The position numbers were made by a program, and so were the translations under genes. From Pseudozyma flocculosa PF-1 (taxonomy: Eukaryota > Basidiomycota > Ustilaginomycetes > Ustilaginales > Ustilaginaceae), in assembly GCF_000417875.1 (NCBI RefSeq), contig NW_006920871.1, forward strand, positions 142,961-163,900: 20,940 nt of DNA. Direction: 5' to 3'. The notes below the pieces were generated by a model that saw nothing but the letters and a program-made list of their open reading frames with translations, was not told the DNA's origin and ran no database searches. Below, piece by piece: positions 7,469-16,754 of the stretch (its first letter is position 1; every line of letters starts with the position of its first letter).

Positions 7469-10103
7469 ATGTCGTCCTTTGCAGCCCTCAAGCAGCAGCG
7501 CGAGGCGAGGAGGGCGCCTCGCTTCGCCCCTACGGCCCCAACGGCAGCGCATCCCTCAGCTGGCTCAGGGGACATCTGCGGCGCTGAGCCTACCGTGACA
7601 ACGACGAAGACGACGACGACGGCGCCCACTTTATCTGAACCACGAACATCAAAATCCGAACCAGCCCCTGAGCTTCCCGATACCGGTGCAGAGGCCGGTC
7701 CGAGTGCAGCGGCGGCCGGACCCAGCAGCTGGCGCCTGGCCGAGAACGATTCCCTGGTGGTCAGGACGGTCGAAGGAAAGGGCAGGGGCGTCTTTTGGCA
7801 GCCAACTTCGTCGCAGCCAGCGACTTGTCGACCTGGTGAGTATCCTGGCTGTCACGTCCATCCATGCGGCCCCTCAGCTGCTCGGCGAGCTGACTCGCGG
7901 TGCTTCGTCCTGGTTCCCCCGTGACCGTCCAGGCGACATCCTCCTTCGCCTCCGCCCGACGACCTCGGCGCTCGCCACTGATGAGCTCGCTAAGCGATGC
8001 TCCCATTGCCATCGCGCCGCCGCCGCCGCCGTCGACCCGAGTTACCCTGCTCACGCCCAGCAAGCATCGACCTCGTCGGCTACCTCGCTGATGCGGTGTT
8101 CGGCCTGCAAGGTGGTCAAGTACTGCAACATCGACTGCCAACGGGGAGATTGGCAACAGCATCGAGAAGAGTGCAAGGCGCTGAGATCCTACGCCAAGCT
8201 GCGGGCCGAAGCACGCTCGGCCAGGAAGCAGCAGGCTAGGGAAGCTAGGCAGCAGCGACGGGCAAAGAGAGCGGCGACAGCTGGAGGCGACGGCGACGGT
8301 GACGACGGCGAGGACGGCGAGGACGACGGCGAGGACGGCGAGGACGACGACGAGATGGCGGTCGACAGCTCGAGCGACGAGCAGCCAGAGGGTGGCTCGG
8401 ACACGGCTCCCGGTCCCGCAATCCGCGCCATGGCTCGTCTCGCCTGGGCGCGAAAGAAGGCCGGCAACAGCACCGTCCGAGAGCAGATCGACCGGCTTCA
8501 GTCCCACAAAGCCGGCATGGATCAGGGCAAGCTCCAGGACCTCGCTGCGGTGTCGGTCAGCCTCGCACACTTCCTGGGTGCCAGCCAGGCTGTCAGCCTG
8601 GAGGAGCTGCCGAGCAAGCAGCGACAGGTGTTGCAGGATCTCGGCATGGGCTCGGCCTCGTCGCTGATGGATGCGGTCTGCAAGGTGAGTCGAAGTATGA
8701 CGATGTCGCCGCCTGGCTGTCTGGTTGGCTGGCGGGCCCGCCTTGCTGATGCCCTGACTCGAGCCCTGCGTTTTATGCCGCAGTTCGCTACCAACTCGTT
8801 CGCGCTGACCGACTCGGAGCTCAACAGCATCGGCGTCTGCCTCGATCTCACTGCCGCGCTCCTCAACCACTCCTGCTGCCCCAATGCCGCGCTCGTCTTT
8901 CCCTCGAACGGCGCTACGCATGACGGCCCAAAGGGTCCGGATGCAAACGGGCCGATGCATCTGGTGGCCCTTCGCGATATCCAGCCGGGCGATGAGGTGC
9001 ACATCTCGTACATCGACGTCTCTGATCGGTTCGTCGACCGACAGCAGGCGCTCCAAGAGCGCTACCTCTTCCAGTGTCGCTGCCCATTGTGTCGGCGGAC
9101 GCTCAAGCAACAGCAGTCGCTCGCTGTCGGAAGCGTGGGTGGGGCCGGAGGCGACGGCTCAGCGGTCAAGATGTCGTCCAAGTGGCGAGACCCGCGAGAG
9201 GCGGTCTGGTGCCCGCAAAAGTGCGGAGGCTGGATCAGTCGACCGAGCACGGACGCCCGAGATGCCTCGACGCCGCTGGTTTGCAACAAGTGCCGGAAGG
9301 CGGCCCGGCTGGACCCATCGGTGCTGGCCGAGGAAGTCCGTCAAGCGGCAGAGGCGACGCGCGAGGCCCGGAGCTTGCTGGCAGAGGGCGATGCGGCAGC
9401 AGCGTGGCAAGCGTGCTCGCAGCTCCTTCCGGCGCTGGTCGACCAATATCCGCCCTCGTCTCAGCCGCTCTTCGATCTGATGCGGGTCGCACAGCAGGCG
9501 CTGATCGAGCTCGGCTCGTCGAGCCTTCCAGCGGCGCCTGGCGACACAAGACCGGCGTCTCAGGGCCAGGATCGCAAACTGGCACCGAGAGAAGGGCCAA
9601 GCATCGACACCGACGCCACTGCCTACTTTTTCGAAGAGGCGACGAGGCTGGGCATGCTGATCGCTGCAGGCTGCCAAGCGTCTACCCTGGGGTCCTCAGC
9701 CGAAGGCGGGCCAGTCTACGTCGAGGGACACCCGGCCAGGGCCATTGCGCTGGCCACGCTGGGCAAGCTGTCGCTGGTCGAGATTCAGCAGCAACCTGTG
9801 GCGGCGTCGTCAGCCCAGCCCTCGTCGACCTCGCCGTCGGCGGCCCAGCGGCTCGTCAGCCGGCCCTCGTCGATTCCGTCGATCCTGCGGCAGCCACCGG
9901 TCATTCCGACGGATGCCAGGCTCGCGTTCGCCAAGCAGGTTCTGGTGCAGGCGCTGCGGGAGCTCGAGATTGGCTTTGGCCGACGCAACGAAGGCGGCGA
10001 GGCGGGACGGTCGGTGAAGCGGACGCTCGAGGAGCTCGAGAGGGAGAGCGCCATCGTGACCCAGGCGCTAAGGGAGGGTGGCCAAGGCAGCATCGCAGCG
10101 TGA
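7469..10103 (+). CDS. SET and MYND domain protein, SMYD type (three exons, 812 aa)
   Basis: Predicted lysine methyltransferase using S-adenosylmethionine; the substrate is unknown. Exons: 7469-7835, 7933-8684, 8784-10103. Residues ~98-128 (KGRGVF, then RPGDILLR across the first splice) form the N-terminal SET segment. A MYND zinc finger is inserted after it: C145-x2-C148, C178-x2-C181, C187-x3-C191, H199-x3-C203. The SET core resumes with NSFALTD, NHSCCPNA (N401-C404) and GDEVHISY (Y449), then the post-SET C471-x-C473-x2-C476. The C-terminal part contains a GHPxxAIALATLGKLS block like the helical repeat domain of SMYD proteins. Oddities are a 29-residue gap inside the MYND finger and an Asp/Glu/Gly-rich insert at ~241-265. 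The ATG (context ACC-ATG) gives a low-complexity ~85-residue N-terminus. The family call is strong; orthology to a named member is not resolved. Confidence 0.88.
7836..7932 (+). other. SMYD intron 1 (97 nt)
   Basis: GTGAGT donor, CTGAC branch candidate at 7890-7894, and CAG acceptor. Removing it joins RP with GDILLR and moves the reading frame into the long downstream ORF, restoring the conserved PGD-LLR block of the SET domain. Confidence 0.85.
8284..8356 (+). repeat. GGCGAGGAC-type tandem repeat encoding the acidic insert of the SMYD protein
   Basis: Repeated GAC, GGC and GAG codons give about 22 residues of Asp, Glu and Gly within exon 2, between the MYND finger and the SET core. Confidence 0.75.
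8685..8783 (+). other. SMYD intron 2 (99 nt, stop-free, multiple of three)
   Basis: GTGAGT donor, CTGAC at 8754-8758, and CAG at 8781-8783. It is in phase 0 and open throughout, so an ORF scan reads straight through it. Splicing joins DAVCK to FATNSFALTD, which fits the SMYD family; the retained 33 residues (VSRSMTM...RFMPQ) would interrupt the SET core. Confidence 0.8.
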
Positions 10104-10991
10104 AGATTCTCGTCGAAGCAGCAGCGCGGATGCAAATGTGATCGTGTCGATAATTGTCGAGGAGCCACCGCCGCCTTGTCGATCGTCTCTCTTTCACCGG
10201 CGTGCGAAAAGTCGCCACACCTGCGAACAAAGCGAGTGCGATGTCTGTCAAGTGCGAAGACCTCGTGGGCATCGAGGCCGGCGAGGTGGCGCTCGCTGAG
10301 TACGAGCTGAGAAACGAGGTTGGAAGCAAGGCGCAGCCAGCAAAGAGAGGAGGCCTAGGACCCTGAAGTCTGAAGTGCGGGCCAGCCTGCCAGGCCTCTG
10401 TGACTTTGCGCGCGTCGCGTCCTGGGCCAGCGCGCCCCCTCGCTTGGGCCAGCGGAAGGAGAGCAGCCGGCGGGGCGGGCCAGGGCTGGCCAGGGCTGCC
10501 AGAGGTGGCTAGGCTGGTCGAGCGCGCCTCGTCCGTTTTCACCATCCGCATCACCACCTTTCATTCGTTGACGCCCTCCTCCTGCCCCTGCACGTCTCCT
10601 CCTCTCTTCGCTCGCCACCCTGCCTACTACACCGCCTCGCTCCTGTTCCGGTCCCCATCTCGACCCTGCCTCGCTCGCTGTGGCACAACGGAGAGCGGCC
10701 CTACGACCAAGCCTCGGGCTCGCATCAGCAGAGCGGCGACATCCAACAGGGAAGACGCCTCCGCACCCCTCGGACACGGACTGATCAGCCTCATCAGCCG
10801 CAGCAGTAGTAGCTTCAGCGACTCTCGTCCATCTCTGTCCCTTTGTGGCTCTGGAAGAGGCCTGCTGAGCCGCACCGCGCTGGTTGCAGCGCACGCTGCA
10901 CGCCACCGCTGCCGCTGCCCTCCCCGTCCCGGTACCCGGACCACCCACACCCACAGCACGGCGCAACAACACGCCCGACCGCCCTGACACC
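10104..10991. promoter_or_regulatory. Intergenic region: SMYD 3' end and PDS5 promoter (888 bp)
   Basis: No gene is supported here. GCCTG/GCCAG-type elements lie at 10381-10398 and 10477-10500, about 490-610 bp before the PDS5 ATG. From ~10545 to 10990 the plus strand becomes C/T-rich with many CTC and CGC triplets, as in many fungal 5' leaders. No exact ACGCGT cell-cycle box was found by eye. Confidence 0.6.
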
Positions 10992-13900
10992 ATGGCGACC
11001 CAGACCCAGACCCGCTCCGAGAGCCTGGTCAAGCTCTCGAACCGGGGCAAGCTCTACCAAAAGGGCGGATCCACAGATACCCTGCTCAAGCGCCTCAAGG
11101 CCGTGCGCGCCGAGCTGAGCGAAATGGACCAGGACTACTGCGACGTCCGCTCGCTCGACGAGGTCCGCAAGGAGCTCGTCAGCACCGCCCTCATGCTTCA
11201 CAAGGACAAGGCCGTCAAGGCCTACGTGGCGTGCTGCCTCGCAGACATGCTCCGCCTCTACGCTCCGAACGCCCCCTACACCCAGACTGAGCTCAGAGTG
11301 AGTTGCCGCCGTCGAGCGAGCCGCCAGAGGCGGAGCGGAACCTCGTCCGCGCTCCCGTTCCAGCTACTGACTGCCCCTTCCGCCCCTGCCCGTACCTATC
11401 ACTGCGCCTCGCCACCTCTTGCCGTCTGCAGGACATCTTTCAGTTCTTCATCCACCAGCTCACCGCGGGCCTCGCCAAGCCGTCGTCGCCGCAGTACTCG
11501 GAGCACTTCTACCTGCTCGAGAGCCTGAGCCACATCAAGAGCGTCGTGCTGGTGTGCGACCTCAGCAACGCCGATGAGCTCATGACCGAGTACTTCAAGG
11601 GCTTCTTTGACCAGGCGCGTCCCGACCTCTCCAAGAACGTCGAGCTGTGCATGATCGACGTGCTGGTGGCGCTCATCGACGAGTGCCAGACGCTGCCGAC
11701 CGAGGTGCTCGAGCTGCTGCTGGCCAACTTTGGCACAAAGGCCGTCAAGCACAATGCCGCCGCCCATCGCATGGCCGTCGAGGTATGCTCGGCCACCCGC
11801 GACAAGCTGCAAAAGTACATTGCGCAGGTGAGCAGACCCGGTCGACTCGCCGCCCCACATGTTGGCGTCAAGCGGCGCGCGCGGAATCTCGACTGACACC
11901 CGCGATGCCTCCGCCCTTTTTGGGTCCTGATCCTCGCCACAGTACTTCACCGAGGTGATTGTGTCGGCGTCGCGCGAAGACGACCAGGACGAGCGGATGG
12001 AGGCGCTGCAGACGGCGCACTCGCTCATCATGCAGATCAACCGCTCGGTGCCCACGCTGCTGCTCAACGTGATCCCGCAGCTCGAGGAGGAGCTCAAGGC
12101 CGAAGACGCGCAGCTGCGCATCCTCGCCACGAAGGTGCTCGGCCAGATGTTTGCGGAGCGGCCCTCGTCGACGGGCGCCGGCGGTGACCTGGCGCAGAAG
12201 TACTCGGCCACCTGGAAGGCATGGCTCGGGCGTGCAAACGACAAGAGCGCCACGCTGCGCACCGTGTGGGTCGAGGCGACCCGCAACCTGCTCATCAACC
12301 ACCCGGAGCTGCGCGGCGACCTGACGCCCATCCTCGAGCAGAAGCTGCTGGAGCCCGACGAGCGGGTGCGTGCCGCCATGGCCAAGACGCTGGGCAGCCT
12401 CGACTACGAGACGGCGCTCCACCACGTCGACAAGCGCGTGCTGATCAAGCTCGTCGACCGCTGCAAGGACAAGAAGGCCAACGTCCGCCGAGCTGCGATG
12501 GAGGCGTCGGGCAAGATGTTTGACATGGCCTTTTCCGAGATCGAGAGCCACGACCCGGCCGCCACGCGGCAGTTTGCGTGGATCGCTTCCGAGATCCTCA
12601 AGTGCGTCTACGCCGGCGGCTCTGACATGCTGCAGGCGGCGGCCGCTGCCGTCGAGCAGCACATCCTGCCGCTCCAGGCCAACGGCAGCGCCGACGACGA
12701 CGAGGCGGCCTGGGCCAACCGGCTGCTGCTGGTCATGAAGTTCCTCGACCCGGAGGCGATCAAGGCGCTCTTCCGGCTGACCAACCTCATCTACCAGCGA
12801 CCCAGCGTCTTTGACCAGTTCGTAGCGTGCTGCGAGGCCTACAACGGCGGCGAGGTCGACAAGGACAGGGATGTGGCGGCGGTCAAGGCGGCCATGGCCG
12901 ACAGCATCCGGCGCTGCGCCACCCAGTTCGGCGACCCGCAGCGGGCCCAGTCGGACCTGCACGCCTTTGCCAAGCTCAACGATGCGCGCATCTACCGGCT
13001 GCTCAAGACGTGCTTCGACCCGCAGCAGGAGCTCAAGGCGCTGGTTAAGGCGCGCGCCGATGCGCTGCGGCGCGTCGAGAACGCCAATGCGGCCATCCTC
13101 GACACCATGACCGTCTTTGTGCGCAGCGGCTCGTTTTTCCTCGTCAACCGCTCGACGATCCCGACGCTGGTCAAGCGGCTGCAGCAGAGCAAGCACGACT
13201 TTACGCCGAGCCAGGTCTTCCGCGAGTCGCAGTCGCAGTCGCAGCCGCTGGCGGGCCTCGACGAGACCGAGTCGCAGGCGCGCGTGCTAGCGAGGAGCAT
13301 GGCCCAACTGCCCGACATGGAGGCGTTTCAGTCTTGCTCCAACGAGGTGCTCGAGTTTGTCGCCAAGCACTGCCCGCAGATGTTTGCGGCCCACGTGCCC
13401 GAGCTGTGCCGGTCGCTGCACGATGAGGGCAACCGCATTCTCGTCCAGACCAGCCTCCAGGCGTTGGCGGCCGTGGCGCGCTGGAACGTCGACAAGGTGC
13501 AGCTCGACAGGAAGGCCATCGACCGGGCGGCGCGCTACGTGCAGCGCGGCACGCCGCTCCAGGCCAAGTTTGCGGCCAAGCTGCTGGCAATCGTCGGGTA
13601 TGCCGGCATCGCCAAGGCGGCCAAGGACAGCAAGGGCAAGGGCGGCGGTGGCGGTGGACCACGGTCGGGCGCGAGCGGCTCCCAGAACCACGGCGGCGGC
13701 GGCGGCGGCAACTCGGCCTCGGTGGCCTACCAGGTGGTTGAGGAGGTGCTCGAGACGCTGGCGCGCGACCTGGCCAAGACGTCGGGGGAACGCCAGGTGG
13801 CCAGCCTGCACGCGCTGGCGCAGATGTTCAAGCACGCGCCCGACGCCACCGAAAACGTGTCCGACACCGTCGTCAAGACGCTGCTCGCCAACATCCTCTC

Positions 13901-15377
13901 GAAGCCGAGCTCTGCCAAGGCCGACGACTTTGCCGAGGCCGAGGACTGGATCGACGACGACAAGGTGGAGCCGGAGCTGCAGGCCAAGCTGCTGTCGCTC
14001 GTGGTGCTGACGAAGCGGTGCGCCGCCTTTGCCGAGACGCCCAACGCCGGCGACGTGGCTAAGCCCGTCTTCCGGCTGCTGTGGACCGTCATCGTCCAAG
14101 GCGAGGCCAAGGCGCTGGCGACGCCGGCGCCGCACCGGTCGCGGATGCGGCTGCAGGCGGCCGTGTGCGTGCTCAAGCTGGCGCGCCACACCGTGTTTGA
14201 CCAGATGATTGGGCGCGAGTACTTCCACCTGGCCTTTACGGTGCAGGACGAGTGCTTCAACGTGCGCAGCAAGGTGCTCCACAAGCTCCTCACCTACCTC
14301 TCGCGGCGGCGCATCGACCCGCGCTTCCTGGCCATGGCCTTCCTGGCCGCCTTTGACCCCGAGGACGAGAACCGCAACATGGTGATGCGCTACTGCGCCA
14401 CGACGTCGCGCTCGCTGCCGCCCGAGCTGCGGCTCAAGCTGCTCGACGTGTCGTTCCCGCGCTTCATCCACCTGCTGGCCAACCACCCAGACTTTTCGCG
14501 CGACTCGACCGAGGAGCTGCTCCAGTTTGTGCGCTACCTCGACTTTTTCTGCGACTGCCTCGCCACGGCGCAGAACGTCAGCCTCTTTTTCTACCTGGCC
14601 AACCGCGTCAAGCAGGTGCGCGACGCCGAGAGCCAGGGCGCCAGCGAGAATCTGTACACGCTCAGCGAGATGGCGCAGCTCGTCATCAAGCGCCGCGTCG
14701 AGGCCAACGGCTGGACAAACGAGACGTACCCGGGCAAGATTACGCTGCCCGCCGACATCTTCAAGCCGCTGCCCAGCCTCGAGGTGCAGAGGGAGGTGAG
14801 TCGGACTACGAGTGCTGGGGAACCCCCAGCCAAAGATTGCAAGCTCGGCGCCCAGCGAGCTTCGTGAAGCTGACATCGCCCGACCTCTTGTTCTGCTTTC
14901 CTCTTGTTTTTCCCCCTTGCCCCTGCGCAGATCTCGCATCGGCAGTACCTCCCCGCCGACCTGGTGCAGACGCTGTCCGAGGTCAAGGTAAAGGTGAGTC
15001 CTCGGCCCGGCACCACCTTGCGCCTTGATCCCTCGATCGCCGCCCGAGACTCTGGTTGGCTGACAATGCCGTCCTCGTTCTGTCCCTGCTGACGTCCGTA
15101 GAAACGTGGCCCGACGCCGAGGAAGCGCAAGGCGGCGTCGCCGAAACCGCGCGCGGCCAAGACGACGCCACGGAAGCGCAAGACGGCGGCGGGAAAGAAA
15201 AAGAAGGCGGCCAAGCGCGGAGGGTACGACTCTGACGAGAACGCGTCGCACTCTGAGTCGGAGGACGACGACGAGGAGGACGAGGACGAGGATGAGGAGA
15301 TGGACGACGACGACGGCGCTGCCAAGGGCGGTGCGAGTGGGGACGAGAGCAGCGAGTTGAGCGACCTTGAAGACTGA
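10992..15377 (+). CDS. PDS5: Sister chromatid cohesion protein Pds5 (five exons, 1297 aa)
   Basis: A HEAT-repeat regulator of the cohesin ring; in the family it binds the kleisin subunit and works with Wapl and Eco1 to set cohesion release and maintenance in the nucleus. Exons: 10992-11297, 11432-11827, 11943-14795, 14931-14993, 15102-15377, all joined in phase 0. The N-terminus has the family pattern SLVK...DQD...LVSTALMLHKDKAVKAYVACCLADMLRLYAPNAPYT, then DIFQFFIHQL after the first splice. Helical repeats fill residues ~100-1170, broken by a Gly-rich linker near 800-830. The tail has two TPRKRK basic motifs (1211-1216, 1228-1233), AT-hook-like, then a Ser/Asp/Glu-rich end, ELSDLED. Length is normal for the family. 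CACC-ATG-G is a strong start context. It converges on NTA1 with 282 bp between stops. Confidence 0.95.
11298..11431 (+). other. PDS5 intron 1 (134 nt)
   Basis: GTGAGT donor, CTGAC at 11367-11371, and GCAG acceptor. The join makes TELR-DIFQFF, matching the Pds5 family pattern. Confidence 0.88.
11828..11942 (+). other. PDS5 intron 2 (115 nt)
   Basis: GTGAGC donor, CTGAC at 11893-11897, and ACAG acceptor. The join makes KYIAQ-YFTEVI and connects to the long third exon in phase 0. Confidence 0.88.
14796..14930 (+). other. PDS5 intron 3 (135 nt)
   Basis: GTGAGT donor, CTGAC at 14870-14874, pyrimidine-rich tract, and GCAG acceptor. Reading through instead hits a stop at 14865-14867. Confidence 0.85.
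14994..15101 (+). other. PDS5 intron 4 (108 nt) with a tandem donor
   Basis: The donor region reads GTAAAGGTGAGT: the stronger GTGAGT starts at 14994 and a second GT, six bases upstream at 14988, would remove Val-Lys in frame. CTGAC at 15060-15064 is the likely branch site; a second copy at 15089-15093 is too close to the TAG acceptor. Confidence 0.8.
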
Positions 15378-15659
15378 GCACATCCGCAAGCCAAGGGGCT
15401 GGCCAAGCAGGCGAGCAAGGGGAAGAGGGGGGAGGGAGGGAGGTGGAGTCTGGATGGAAAGACCACTCACCCGCCGCTGTACTTTTACGATATGAATTCT
15501 CGATTCTCGACGCCCGTCCCTGCGCCGAGGTCGATTGCTTGATCCCGCTGTCAGCCAGGACCAGGACCGGGCCACCAGGATGGGAGCGTCGGCGAGTGGA
15601 CGGGGCTGAGGGCGCATTTGCCTTGCTTGTTCCTCTCTCGAGACATGGCCGCGAACCTC
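15378..15659. other. Convergent intergenic region PDS5/NTA1
   Basis: 282 bp containing both 3' ends. It holds a G-rich tract at 15419-15440 followed by a more AT-rich segment around 15480-15505 (TACTTTTACGATATGAATTCTC lies here), a plausible place for 3' end formation of PDS5. Confidence 0.6.
15419..15440 (+). promoter_or_regulatory. G-quadruplex-capable tract in the PDS5 3' UTR
   Basis: G runs of 4, 6, 3 and 3 bases with loops of 4, 1 and 1 bases, 42 bp after the PDS5 stop and on its sense strand, so the RNA could also fold. Between convergent genes such a tract could pause polymerase; that role is inferred. Confidence 0.5.
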
Positions 15660-16754
15660 TCAGGTCTCTTCGAGCTGGGCGCACAGGACGGCCTCGTCAT
15701 GCACGCCTAGGGCAGCAAGGAGCTCGGGGCGCTCGCCGTGCCGCATACGGAGGACGCACGAGGAGCCTGCAAACGTCGACTTGCCCTCTGTGCCGGTGCG
15801 GTTGGCCGCGACGAGGAAGGTGGTGTTGTCGGTGGTCAAGGGACGCGGTGGGGCCTCCGCTCCGTCGGCGGTGGCCTGCGCCGCACCCGCTTCTGGATCG
15901 AAGAGCGGAGCGCACCGCAGGGCCCAGTACTGGATGCTGCTCGTACTGGGTCCGCGGTCCTTTCGCTGCTGCTCAAAGAGCGAGCTGTCCGAGGCGGGCA
16001 GGAGCCAGGCCATGGGCACGACGATGAGGTCGACGCGCTCGCGGCGGCAGAAGCTGGCCAGCTCGTAGGCCTCGAATGGGGCGCGGAAGTCGTGCGGGTT
16101 GAGGTCCATGCAGATGGCGACGCACACCCTGCCGATGCGCGGCAGCTCGACGGTCTGAAACCCGGAACCCTCGGTGGCCCAGCGCTTGTCGTCGTCGTAG
16201 AGAAAGTGCTTGCGGAACGTGTGCACTACCTGCCCGCATGGGTTGACGAGGAGAGCCGAGTTGTAGGCGTGCCCTGTCCCGTTGGGTGGGCAATGGGCCC
16301 GGGTGCCCGTGGATCGAGCGTCGAATGCCGCCGCCGCAGCCGCCGCTGCCGCTGCAGAGGTTGTGTCCTGCGCCGGGTCGATGGGCGGCCCGCGCTCGGC
16401 GAACCCGGCGAGAACATGGCACTGGAACCGCTTGGCGAGGCTGCTGACGAGGCTGAGGGTGGGACCGGCGGTGGATTCGCAGCCTGCCTCGTCGCTGGGT
16501 GGTATAGCCTCGAGGAGCGGCTCGATTTCGTCGTGAGAGTCGAAGCAGTATCCGGTCAGGGCGAGTTCCGGAAGGACGAGGAGGTCGATCTGCCGTCGAG
16601 GACCCTGCTGGTCGCTGTCCAGACCGTCGACGAGGCGCCTGACGGTTGCGATGTTGGCGTCGATGTCGGCGTGCTTCGAGTCTAGCTGGACGCAGGCGAC
16701 GACCGGTGGCGACGGCGTGGCCTTGTTGCCGTCAGCGCATTCGGCCCGTGTCAT
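15660..16754 (-). CDS. NTA1: Protein N-terminal amidase, Nta1 type (364 aa)
   Basis: A nitrilase-superfamily enzyme that deamidates N-terminal Asn and Gln to Asp and Glu, the first step of the Arg/N-degron pathway for tertiary destabilising residues. The family's Glu-Lys-Cys triad is visible: Glu63 in LVLPELALTGY, Lys182 in FRKHFLYDDDKRW, and Cys215 in VAICMDLNPHDF. The ICMDLNP-x2-F-x-APFEA block is characteristic of Nta1 rather than of other nitrilases. The N-terminal strand VVACVQLD and GHAYNSALLV also fit. There is a ten-residue Ala run at 134-143 and a low-complexity insert around it. The start is the only in-frame ATG (16752-16754). The frame stays open for 68 more codons upstream without an ATG. 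It is somewhat shorter than the yeast protein. No intron is needed. It is divergent from the BolA gene. Confidence 0.9.
   Translation of the reverse strand: MTRAECADGNKATPSPPVVACVQLDSKHADIDANIATVRRLVDGLDSDQQGPRRQIDLLVLPELALTGYCFDSHDEIEPLLEAIPPSDEAGCESTAGPTLSLVSSLAKRFQCHVLAGFAERGPPIDPAQDTTSAAAAAAAAAAFDARSTGTRAHCPPNGTGHAYNSALLVNPCGQVVHTFRKHFLYDDDKRWATEGSGFQTVELPRIGRVCVAICMDLNPHDFRAPFEAYELASFCRRERVDLIVVPMAWLLPASDSSLFEQQRKDRGPSTSSIQYWALRCAPLFDPEAGAAQATADGAEAPPRPLTTDNTTFLVAANRTGTEGKSTFAGSSCVLRMRHGERPELLAALGVHDEAVLCAQLEET

Noticed and set aside
7775..7835. Possible frameshift at the TTTT run in SMYD exon 1, since another frame reads AANFVAASDL
   Set aside because: The annotated frame joins cleanly through intron 1 into PGDILLR, the expected SET block; the alternative ends in a stop at the donor.
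7761..9110. 449-codon minus-strand open frame opposite the SMYD gene
   Set aside because: Antisense of conserved SET/MYND coding sequence and of two introns; no domain.
11868..13196. 442-codon minus-strand open frame opposite PDS5
   Set aside because: The same antisense effect over exon 3; no recognisable domain.
13287..15617. 776-codon minus-strand open frame opposite PDS5
   Set aside because: Antisense shadow crossing PDS5 exons and introns 3 and 4. The composition (Leu, Arg, Gly, Val, His) follows from the PDS5 codons, and no family is recognisable.
16687..16754. Possible intron at the 5' end of NTA1 (a CTGAC and CAG occur on the minus strand)
   Set aside because: The stretch encodes VVACVQLD, the expected first beta strand of nitrilase-fold enzymes, so it is exon.
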